Shown piece after piece: positions 1 to 10,900 of a stretch of 64,000 nt of DNA. Both the position numbers and the translations under genes were made by a program. The notes below the pieces were generated by a model that was not told the DNA's origin, did not search any database, and saw only the letters and a list, made by a program, of their open reading frames with translations. Positions within the stretch are counted from its first letter, which is position 1, and each line of letters begins with the position of its first letter. Location: positions 255,570 through 319,569 of the forward strand of contig NW_020170405.1 in NCBI RefSeq assembly GCF_000524195.1. The letters are read 5' to 3'. Source of the DNA: Echinococcus granulosus (Eukaryota > Platyhelminthes > Cestoda > Cyclophyllidea > Taeniidae).

Positions 1-572
1 TAGAGATAAGTATAAGTGGCGAAAGGCCAACGCTTTTTGTTTCGCATTAAGACCCTAGAAATCTCGTTCAAATTGAAGCATAGGTTAGAGTGATTCCAAA
101 GAGAATTATTAGCCGAAGTACAAATTGACCACAAAAAGGACAAATACAAATGTATATGTCAAATTTGCTTGTTCAAAAGATGCGAAAACACGCGTGTAAC
201 GCAAACACTAGGCAAAGAAGTGCATTAACACTAACACGCGGAAGAAGGGGAGCGCGAACACCCTCCAATCAGTAGTAGGTCGATGATATAATCTGGAAGA
301 GAAAAACAATCTGAATGTTTCAGAATGATTATTGGTAATATTAAATAGGAGGTCGCTCTTTTAATTTGACTCTATTACTTTAATTGCAAGTCACGAATAT
401 GAGTTGTAACTCCCTCTACTATGATGAAACTACCTTAGACAAGTGCCGCATTAGTTTAATTTTCCTCCAATCATTACTGGCAAAATGGGTCTCCTTTAGT
501 ATCTAAAATAGATATGCGCCATGTTTGACTAATATTTTATGCCTTTTTTCCTACAAATGTGTAAGGGCAACT
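1..572. other. Upstream region of the RAP1 gene, no gene seen
   Basis: AT-rich sequence with stops in all frames. I see no coding exon, no RNA gene and no clear core promoter. Just before the first ATG of the next gene, at about 548-571, a pyrimidine-rich stretch is followed by an AG, so a 5' UTR splice (cis or spliced leader) is possible there. Nothing else is supported. Confidence 0.4.
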
Positions 573-3500
573 ATGGATTCGTATTATAGTTTTAATTCGC
601 TTAAAATACCCATCATGACAAAGTTTTCGGAATTAAAAGGGCACATATTTGCAGCTCCGGTATACATTTTTTATTTTGCTGATTGGGTTCCAGGAGGAGG
701 TTATGCAACACAAATGAAATGAACAATTTATAGTGATAATGTTTGCATTTGTCAAGTGTCGAAAGCACACCCGCGACAGTTGATTACATTAGCATTATTG
801 GATTCGGGTGCCTTAGGTCGTACATTTTCAATGCGAACTCGTAAGTTTTTATCTTCGTTACTACCCGTCATTCATTTTCTCCTCTGTCTTGCAACCGTTT
901 TCATGCTCGACAAATTGGGGACCTTAAGTATATCCCTTTTTTGCTTTGGGTCCTTGGGGTATGTTTTTCTTTTTATTTCGCAGTTGTCGTCACTTCTCTT
1001 TATTTACCCGGGATGTTTACTAGTATTTCCTGGGCTTTAATGTGCATACGACCATTGGTGGTGCCAGAGGAACGTGTTCATGGGGTGAATTTAATCGTTT
1101 TTAGGGGGCCTGTTTTTTTCATGGAGGTTTTATTTGGTGTTTACGAACAGGCGCTGCACAGTTATATTCAGTTTACTATCTTAACTTGTCGTAAAGGTTC
1201 ATCATTGCGACGATTAAGTCAACGAGGTCTTCCAAATATTTCTGATCTGATTGCTATCGGTTTACAACCAATTACGGTGGATGGTCGTCGATCATCTCCA
1301 TTGAAGTCATCCGTCGCTTTGATGACTTCATTGCGGTCTAATTCAGGAGTCAGAGTCCGAAAGGGGGTTTTTGCGACCGCGTTGGAGAAAGAGAAGGCTC
1401 TTGAACCAGCTCCGAAAAAGAGGTATCAACGTATTCCCTATACGGATCAGGATGATTGGATCATTCTAAATTATATCATTACAAACGATCTTGTAAGGTA
1501 ATTTGTTTTCAAACTGCCTGTTCTTCTCTTCTCTTGTTATTTTGCTTCGGATCTTTATTTAGAAGTGATTTTACTAATGTGCTTTCAATTACCACTGTTA
1601 TGGCTGAGAAATTGCCTGGAATTCTTTTTTAACACCCCGATTTCTGATAGTATGCCGTTTTGGAAATGGTTTCTGAGATTATTTGCTATCTGTAGAGACT
1701 CTTGGTTTATGCACATAGGTAATACTTTATAATTTGGGCTGTTTTTAAACTCGGGCTAATGCGTTTGTCTTGCCTAGAAGTGTTGCATTGGTTAGCAATT
1801 GGTGGGTCTGCCCTGAATCTGGATTGGCTTTCCTAAACTGATGCCATTTCCCCCAGTAAGATCCGGAGCCATAGAACATGGATCCAACTAGAGACCGCTG
1901 GTGTGACCCTCCATTCTGCAGAGTCGATGCGTAGTCGTTTCATGCACAGTATCATCCACCATCTCGAAGAGGTACTGCATTCCACTTCGGAGGGGAGGCG
2001 CAAGTACGGCAATGCAAGCTTCGTAAATGGGCTCTACCGAATGTTTGCCAACGAGTCGAAGAGTCTGCAGCAGTCTGATACTCCCACTAGTGACAAGGAG
2101 TCGCCTGTCGTTTTATCTGATCTCTCTTATTTCACAAGTGATAATTCGGTGCATGATGGTGATCCGAATAGTTGTAAGTCATGAAAGTATAAGCTTCTTT
2201 TTCAAACCACGTAGCTCATGGCCTGATTAGACTTTTTGAAAGTAACTAAGTGGATTAGATTGTTGAATAGAAGTCGGAAGCTACTGAGAATCTAGTGTTT
2301 ATCTGAATCTGCTAGCGTTCATATGAGGTAGACGGTTTGGCTGTGTTATTAAAATGATTATTTCCGATTCGTTGGCTCGTCTAAATCTTCAGAAGCACAG
2401 AAAGTCCTCACGAAGAATTCCTAGTTTTGAAGACGATGTGTCCTTACCCGTGGATGCCTCACTTTTATCTTGTTGATCTCTACTGTTACAGTTGATTGAT
2501 TCGCCGCAAAAATATCACATTTTGTATTCGGCGTAGCTAGTTTTTCCCGCTTCCATTTCGTTGACTTTTTCGAAATGACCTTCGTATTTGATGTTGTTCT
2601 AGTTGCATCTCCAAGCCTTGCCCAACCACCTCTTAATGAGCAGTTCAGGTTGGTCGATTATGAGGATACGCAGTCCCAGCGGAGTGAAGAGAATCAGGGT
2701 AACGCGTCTCCTGAACTGTCCTCCAATCCAAATTCGCTTCAAAAAACCCTCACTGAACACAACCCTTCTGCGCGTCTCGATCGGCGTCTCTCATTGCGTT
2801 TGAATAATGGCCTCACGCGGGCCAGAAATCTTCGTTCCAGACGTATTTTCTCCAGGCCTCAAATCACCTCTACAAGAGTTTTGCGTTCTTCAGTTAATAA
2901 TGTCCATGCACTAATTAGTGTGGATCCTCCTGCTACAGCAACATATGATCAGTCTGCGCAAGCACTACCCGAATCACTAAGGCCTTCTACAAAGCGAAAG
3001 TCAGATGGCATCTCAAGCGGTTCGGATAACGGAAGCGTAACGATTTTGAGTGATGAGACAAAAGGTCTGCATAAAGCAACGCTTGAAGAGTCTTATTTGG
3101 CTAAACCCTCAAAACAAATGGCTACCCGAGCTGTGAAAAAAAATACGATAGTATCGCGTTTCACGGATAATATTCAACAAGAGTCTGGGGAAGGGGATTA
3201 TGGTTCAACTTTCACCAAAGCAGTTCGATCCGTGAGACCAGTTACTGGATCACCTAACTCTCTCGTGAATAATCATTCTGCTTCATTTGCTAGTGATGGT
3301 TCCGAAAGGCGATCGGAACGTGTGCTTCGTAGCAGCTTTGAAGCAGTTGACTTGGACTCCGTTCAATCGTCCTCTAGGGAAGTTGATTTCGACTCCAGTA
3401 AATTGTTAGATGGAATTCCTCTTAACGTTGAAATTATTCCGGATACCCTCTCAGCGAATAGTTTGGATCGTTTAGCAAATACTCGTGAGAGTCAGGGTCA

Positions 3501-4837
3501 CTCTGACACATCAAGTTCTGCCTTCCTGAGAACTGGCAAACTTAATAATACCCCGCCAAAAGTGAGTGGCCCTCTTTTTTAGAAATGTTTTTTTTTTTGC
3601 CTTTTGCACAATTAATAATACAGTTTAATTGTCCTTTGGTTATTTGAAAGCTCTTATTACCTTTTTTTGTGGAGTTTCAATTGTTATCCCGACTTCTTCC
3701 TTGTTGTACATTTTGTATGTTGCATGAGTCGGAACATTGATCTTGATTCCATAGTTTGCCCTAGAAGTTACACTTGTATTTGATGAGATTTGCAAGTCGG
3801 AAAAATGTGTCGTAAATATAGCGTTTTCCTTCAAATTATTGGCATCTTTAGCATTCACTGGTTTGTTACTCAGAGCTTTGCTATACAGTTTTGAATTCAA
3901 CCACAGTTATCATGTAGTCGAGATTTGAACAAGCCTAAAGTCGAAATAATTCGGCACTCAAGTACTCCAATTTACCCCAAATTGACGATTGTCTTATAAG
4001 TTGATTTCGTAAATTGGGGCTTGAAATTGCAATGTACCCGTAAATTTGTCAATACTGTTGGGCCTAGTTGATATTTGTACCCTAGTAACGCATTGTATTA
4101 CTTGATTGCACCTTCAGAGCCAATATTTCTCTGTTTCGATATTGTGGACAAATTAATTAAAAGTAGCTTGAAATCCTCAATGATTGTGTGTTGGAAGCAG
4201 CATAGTGCCCATTAGTCTGACAAAAATGAGTAAATGTTCAAAATTGGAGAAACTAAGTTAAGTTTGCCCCAAAAAGTCATTTGCATTTATTAACTATTTC
4301 CCATAACTTATTCCCAACTTTTCGACATCCATAATCTATGCCATGATGATATCATCGTGTTTTAAGTTGCAATTTATACAATCAATATCATTTTCTTCAA
4401 AAATTCCGTTTCTTTACTCTGAAAAGAGTGGGTACGGAAGTGTTTCTAATATCGTATACTTTTTCACTCAGTTTCCACTCATGCAGCCAAGCCCGAGAGT
4501 CGACATACATGAAATCCTCTCCCGAGTAGCCAAATTCACTCGCCAACTTGACTCCTTCGCCCGCCGACACCGTCTCTCCTCCACCAATGCGGCCCTCCTT
4601 CTCCACGTTACTAGCGGTGACGTCGAGGCTGCTGATCGTGTGCTAACCGGAGCCAGTGCTAGTGCCGACAATAGCCCTTCCCTTTGGTTTCCTTCTGACG
4701 ATGCCCGCCTTCTCTCCTTTTCCTCCACCGATCTTCATGCGGTATACCATAAATTTGGACCGAAAGAGGTCTCTAGACGCCTCGTGTACCTCGCTGACCA
4801 GTCCCTCTTTTCCTCCTCTCCCTCCTCCCTATCCTAA
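573..4837 (+). CDS. TERF2IP: RAP1 / TERF2IP homologue, telomere shelterin subunit
   Basis: Six exons: 573-699, 757-840, 984-1492, 1861-2173, 2603-3561, 4472-4837. Total is 2358 nt, 785 residues, all phases compatible. In animals RAP1 binds TRF2 at telomeres and protects chromosome ends; it also regulates transcription. Residues about 15-90 read like the RAP1 BRCT domain. Residues about 220-280, across exons 3 and 4, form a Myb domain: YTDQDDWIILNY, then a Trp helix, then HSAESMRSRF, matching the HSWQSLKDRY helix of vertebrate RAP1. Residues about 670-770 match the RAP1 C-terminal (RCT) domain that contacts TRF2: a T-SGD-EA helix pair, W-x4-DD and KFGPKEVSRRL near the end. Exon 5 encodes a 320-residue Ser-rich, low-complexity linker, so the protein is about twice the human length (399). 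The RCT exon could start at 4472 or 4487, both in phase. The BRCT part is the weakest assignment; Myb plus RCT in order make the family call firm. Confidence 0.85.
3562..4471 (+). other. Last intron of RAP1 with an antisense ORF
   Basis: A 910-nt intron between the linker exon and the RCT exon, bounded by GTGAGT and a pyrimidine tract ending in CAG. On the opposite strand 3640-3900 is open for 86 codons from an ATG, with a Lys-rich C-terminus. I recognise no family in it and the composition is AT-rich, so it may be chance. Confidence 0.4.
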
Positions 4838-4906
4838 TCACTTCCAGGTTCTTATTTATATGTAAAAAACTATAATTTTGTTGTTCGTGCTTGAAATTGT
4901 AATATG

Positions 4907-4912
4907 AATAAA
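4907..4912 (+). promoter_or_regulatory. Poly(A) signal AATAAA of the RAP1 gene
   Basis: Canonical hexamer 70 nt after the RAP1 stop and about 77 nt before the splice acceptor that precedes the BRD8 start codon. This order is the usual one between two genes of a trans-spliced polycistron. Confidence 0.7.
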
Positions 4913-4969
4913 GCACTCGATACTTTGGCACCTATTTTCGATACTATGATTTTATAATTCTCAACTAAG

Positions 4970-4991
4970 GTGTTATCCTGTTTATGCAGCG
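4970..4991 (+). promoter_or_regulatory. Candidate spliced-leader acceptor before BRD8 ATG
   Basis: A TTATCCTGTTTATGCAG acceptor ends at 4989, only two bases before the ATG at 4992. With RAP1 ending 154 nt upstream on the same strand and a poly(A) signal between, a trans-splice acceptor explains the layout well. A cis intron from an unseen 5' UTR exon, or splicing from RAP1 into this exon, are the alternatives. Confidence 0.5.
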
Positions 4992-7900
4992 ATGCCCTAT
5001 GGAAGACCGGTATCACGCCGGCGTCGCAGAAGGTTTCAAGGAACAGATCCAGCGTCAGTAATGGTGGCGGCGAAGCGCGAGACCAGTAAAACGGCTCCTC
5101 GCGCCTCAACAGGGTCGGAAACCTCCGCTTCGCCCCACGATGCTCATCGCCACCATCACCGACAGAGGGCGGTTTCATCGGCAACGATGGTGCCGGTAGC
5201 AGTGCCTTCGCCCGAACTGCTGCGCGCTGGCCACAAGGCGGGGGTGTGGCCACTGCGTGAACGCCTCATTCTTGCCTCCGCCCTTCTCGATACCGACAAT
5301 CAACAGCTCACCTGGCCGCCCATCTCTCGACGTCTGGCCAAATTCACTCCACCCGCCAGCTGCGGATTTGTCCGACCTCCAACTTGGTGTTCAGCCAGGG
5401 CTTGTGCTAAGCAGTACTCCCTCCTGTTGGATTCGGCTGAGATGTTTAGAAAACAACAGGTGTGTAAACGTATTTTTCCCCCCCACTATTTGCATGCTAT
5501 TTGTCACATAAACACTGGTAATTCCATTAAAGTATTCATCAACCGAAATCTCCCTTTCATTACTTATGTTCGATGTGACTGTCTCGGCTTCCATGATTCT
5601 TGCTTCCGTACAATACAAATAACAATTCTGAGTCTACTCAAACTACTCAGTGGAATGGCCTATGCTGAAGCATTACTAAATTTTGACGCAGATTAAGGTG
5701 TAGGATGGTATCGTTTGCTTGATCTAGAGATGATGGTTTATTTAAGCTGTGTCATAAATGGAATTTTTTATGTTCCGATCTAACTGGCCTTCGATTACGT
5801 GCTGCCTGTGTATGGCTGTTCCACATAGCTTTAAACATTTTCGCGGTGAGGCTGTTACTAAGATGGTTCAATGCTACCCTTGCAATGCTAAATATTCCAC
5901 CCGAGTAACTAATTGGCTGTTAGACTACCTGTCATTTCTTAATGCAGAATATATCTTATTTGATGAGCTTCGACGTTGGTTTCAACTTGCTTTACACCGT
6001 TTATTGGAGTGTTCCTAAAAACGTCTATTTCTATCAAAATAACAAACGCTCTTTCGATTGCAACTGGGTCCTAGTTATTGAAGGAATTCAATTAATTTAA
6101 CTTTGCGTCCAGGTAGAAAGAGCGGACAGACGATGCGCACGACTGCGCATAGAAGCAACTGAAAGCGTTTTGGTAAAAAGCTAAGCCTTAAACCGTTATA
6201 AAATTCGACATGCCTTAAAGCTACTTCGTAAAACTTTTTGGAACCCGTAATCAACTCATGATGGGTGGCACAGCACTAAAAACGCATCGGCTAAGGCAAT
6301 GTGTTAAAATTCTAACCGATCATTTACGAGTAAATGAACCAAAGTCATATGAACGACATGCTTAAATCATTATTAGTAGTTTCATCCACTTATGTGCGGT
6401 TTTTAGGTGGATGTGGAGAGGAGCGCGGAAGAGGGTCGGGTAGTGTTCCAGGCGCCAAGCGACGTAGCTGCCGCCACCGCCACTGTTGGTTTGAGTCTCG
6501 CCGAGTTCATTGTTAAACGCCTCACCGTGGAACGTGTTGAGGAGCTGCGCAGTCAGATTATCTCTGCTCGCCAGAAGTACAGGTATCTCCACTCCTCCTC
6601 TCCTCAATTCTTCCCCGCTTTTTGAATGCCGTCTACATAGATTTCGCCTGCTTGGGTGGTGGTGTTGTAGCGCCTTAGTCTTGTAGACTGCGTCAACCAT
6701 GGGACAGGAACGAAAATGTATTACTTTCCAACATGGCTAGGCGAATTACGTGTTCAGCGAGTCTCAGTTTTTAACTGCATTGTAGGGAATGGATGATGTT
6801 TCACATCCCAATTGCTTTTATGGAAGTATTTGCATAGAACCAATTTGCATTAAATAGACACCGTACGAAGTACCTTCATAGGGTCACATTCTCTCAAGCG
6901 TTTCTTTACTTCTCAGCTGTACATTTGGGTGATTCTATACTTGCTACATTGGAATGTATCGAGTCAATTTTGGGGGCGATTTTCAAAGACTTTGTTTTCC
7001 TTAAATCATATTTAGCTCAATTACCGGCCATTATGCTGGATTTGTTATTGGCATGTTCACCGAAAATCGGTCCGGTTTCAATGCCCTCTTCGCTGTGGAT
7101 CTCTGGAGACTTAATATCCAGTGCCGAACTTCTTCCTGTGACATTTAGGTGCAGTGTCTATAGAAATTGGGTTTTTTATTTGTGTGGAGCGGATTCAATC
7201 ATTACTACCTCCTATGCAGCATCAGGGTTATCCTCGTAGGCGCTCTAAGGACCACTGTCAATAAATTGCTTCATTGTCAATGAGCAAAAATCCCAAAAGC
7301 CTGATAACATCCAATCAGCCTAATTGTTAAATCACCGGGTTACAAAAAACCTGTTTATTCTAATATAATATCAAATGTCTCCTCAGTCTAGTGGGCTGCT
7401 ACTCAGCAGGTGGTGTGAACATGCCTGCTATCAGATGCATCTAGGACTTTTGTTTCATACCCAGGAGGCCTAGTGCAGCGGTATACCGGCTTTATTAAAC
7501 AAATCAAAACGTTTATCCTCTTTGGCAGGCTCTAAAAGTGTTTGCAATTGCCTTATCGTGCTTGTTTATGGATACTTTGCCTTTCTCCATGCAACTGTTC
7601 TAGCATTTCGACCTCGAGCTGTTGTCGAACTTATCACTAAGATGGATGTTTGGACTACTAGCTAATGAGATAATAATCACAGTTGTCTATCACTTTACGG
7701 CTTCTGGTAGGTTGTTTGTTAACTAATAATATAGCTATGCCTTTGTAGGGTCTCCAGCTAAATGAATCAGGTGGAAATATCACTCGAGAAATACACAAGT
7801 TACACATACCATGTCAAGAGGTCTTCACGTGGAAACACAAAAAATTATTTTAAAGGCAAAAACATTACGGAAATGGCAGATGTTTTGGCAGTCTTGAATA

Positions 7901-10900
7901 AAGTTTTCCAGCCTATTGGTTAATTTTGCTCAAATACGTTTATGCTTCTTCCCAAAAGCACTGAATGGGAAATTGTGCATTAGTCACGTTCAACGAGTCA
8001 TGTTGATAATAAATAGGGCCGCTGTAACAGCAAAATCATCACGTTTGATTGGATGGAATTAACCTTGTTGATCCATTGTGATTGTATTTTCATTGCATGA
8101 CAATAGGGGATTTAATTAAATTACAAAATTTTTATTCAAGGCTGTTGGTCTGTTAATGATTTAGGTTTGAAAAATTCCTTTATTTGTAAATTGCATTTCA
8201 CAAAAGCATTTCGTTGACAGCCAATTGGTTAATGAATATTCTATTTAAGAATGGCTGTGTGCGTAGCTACGATCAACGGAGTACTAGGCCAAGTACTCTT
8301 ACCTTTAGGCTCTTCAAAGAGATGCTGGCAAAGGTGGAGAGCGGTGAGCTTGATAACTGTATGGACATCCTCTGGGCCAACATTCAATGCCAACACGAGG
8401 ACCATTCCACTTCTGGGTCTGCTGAGCTCGCCGTGGACACACCGCCTGAGGTTGCGGAATTCGTTCGCGAACTGAACAGCTGGACGGACCCGTTCGACGT
8501 CCCTTACTCTGTATGGACGGTTTCTGGAGGCAGCGGCGCCGCTCTCCGCAGTGTACCCTCCATCGCCAAGGTCACCACTCCGAAGAAAATGCCTCCAGTT
8601 GCCAACAAACCGAAGTCGCCTCCAGAGAGAAGGCCCAGTGATTCCAGTCGAAGTATATTGAACTATATCTTCTGTAAACTTTGAAAAGACTGTATTGCTA
8701 CGCAATATTGATTCATGAACTTTTTCAGCATCGATATGTCGTAAGTTGGCCAATTCTAGGACTTGATGTAAAGTAGTTTTCTTTATCATACCTAGATATT
8801 CCAAAAATGAGCCTGGGATTTTCATTCTGGACTCAAGTTGTTTTTGTCCATATGTATTGCAAGACACCCTACTTTAGATACCTGTGATGTAAACCCAATA
8901 AGAATATCTTGAACATTAATGTTATTTTGCATAGGTACATTTTGGTTACTTTATGTTCAATTTCCCATCCTGGAATAGCAAAGCACTTTCCCCTAGGTGT
9001 GCATGTGCGATACTACTTCAAGTATTTCTCATATTTTTCGCCGCAATTAATCGATGTCATAGGAGATGGAAATGTTATTCCCTTAGACTCAACCGCGGAG
9101 GCCGCTGAAGGCGAAGGAGAATGTGATGCAAGCGGTGAGAGAACTTCTACACCTTCGACAAGTGTCATGTCAGAGTCCGATCTGGATTATGGTGAGGACG
9201 CGTTGAAAGCGGAAAGTATCGATTCTGGCAGGCTGGAGGAGAAGGAGGAAGAGGAGTCAACAATACCTCTTTCCTCTCGTGGTGGCAGTCCCAAAACACA
9301 ACCTAAGGTCACGAATTCCCCAGATTTTCAGTAAGTTCAGTACTCTGAGTCCTTTCGCTGATGACGAATTAGGTTCTATAACGAATTTGCTCTAAAGTGT
9401 TGTGAGACGATTAAAACCTTCACTCTAAGCCGCATATTACCTGTAATTTCCCCGATTTTCTCACCCAAGTCCTCACATACACGTGATGCGTGTTCCTTAC
9501 TACATTATGGTAACTACCCGCGCGAATTCTTTTCACAGGTAGATTGCTTTCAAACCAATGAAGTGATTATTTTTGTTCGAGGGTAATTACATGTTAACTT
9601 TGCAAAGCATTTGAATTTATCAAAACTGGACGATAAGTGGTGTCTTGATTTTTTTTAAACGTTGCATAAGTCAGCTCCACCCACTTTTCGTTAGCATGGA
9701 TCAGAAAGTATCATTCTTTTAGTAACCAGAAACCTCCAACGCAACGGAACAGTCATATTTAGCTTCTTGCAACATTATGCGTAATTTAGACTTGGACAGC
9801 TGATATTATCATTAGTATGACCCAAAATTGCAGCCGCAGAAGGCTTGAAACTTGATATTAAAAGTTGAAGTCCAATTGTCACTTCGTATACCAGCATTAT
9901 GCCGGTAGTTTGGCTCAAGCTACATGTATTGGCACCAGACCCAGTACACCTTAGACCCATTTAATGACCTTGGTTTTGTTTTTGCAAAACAAATAATCGT
10001 AACCACCTAACGTAATTTTGAAAGGCTGGGTTTTTTAGTTCATTCGGCTCGATAAAACAATCACCTTGGCAGCTATGATCTTTGGTGATGTATACATCGT
10101 TATCACATGGCTATCATAAGAAAAGAAAGTTTGAAAAACCTCTTTTTTCCTTAGCAGTGACTTACTCTTTTTTAATGAGATACAGTAGATGATTGAATGC
10201 ATGCAGTCAAAACACATAGGTCGAATCGCCAGTGATAATTTATGCACAATATCGGGGATTTTAGGTTTTGATTAAATTTGCTTAGTCTTTACTGAATGAA
10301 GGTGCTATAGTTTCGCGTTGGTAATTAGAACCCCAAAAGTGAAATTCTCTGACACAGGACGACTGACATATGGAGGCGAGTTACCGTATTGTTTTTCCAC
10401 TTATCCTCAGGACGTTAACAAGAATACAGAAATCATAACAAGATCGCTTCTTTTCATTCAAATGTTGATCAAAACTGTTTACTAGGTCCATGAAGTTTAT
10501 TACTAATGTGTAACATCGTTTAGTATTTTTAAGGATCGAAAACTTAATGACCGTCATTGGTCTCTGTAACTTCACATCACATACAATGAAATCCCAAGTT
10601 ATTGGTCGTGTTGCATTTTAAAGTCAATTTTATCAAATATTTAACTTTTCTTTACATTTCTTGATGGATCGTGCTAATGTGTGATGCGTATCTTGCAGTC
10701 ATGAGGAAGCTTTTAAACTACCTTATGTCATGCCTTTAAACCCCTTTTCGACTTCCCATAATTTGACTCCGTTTTTAGTCTAAAGAAATTTAAGTTCAGA
10801 ACCATTTGCTGAAGGTGTGTCGATCGCAATTGTGCTATTAGCTATTGATACATGGGAATGTCAAATTTCGCTAATTGGTCACTTGTTTGTTTATTCCCCA

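Noticed and set aside
3640..3900. 86-codon antisense ORF in the last RAP1 intron
   Set aside because: No family recognised, AT-rich and Asn/Lys-biased as expected of chance frames, no splice or poly(A) support.
4870..5253. 127-codon minus-strand ORF opposite BRD8 exon 1
   Set aside because: It is the shadow of a GC-rich, Arg/Ser-rich coding exon whose sense frame matches BRD8.
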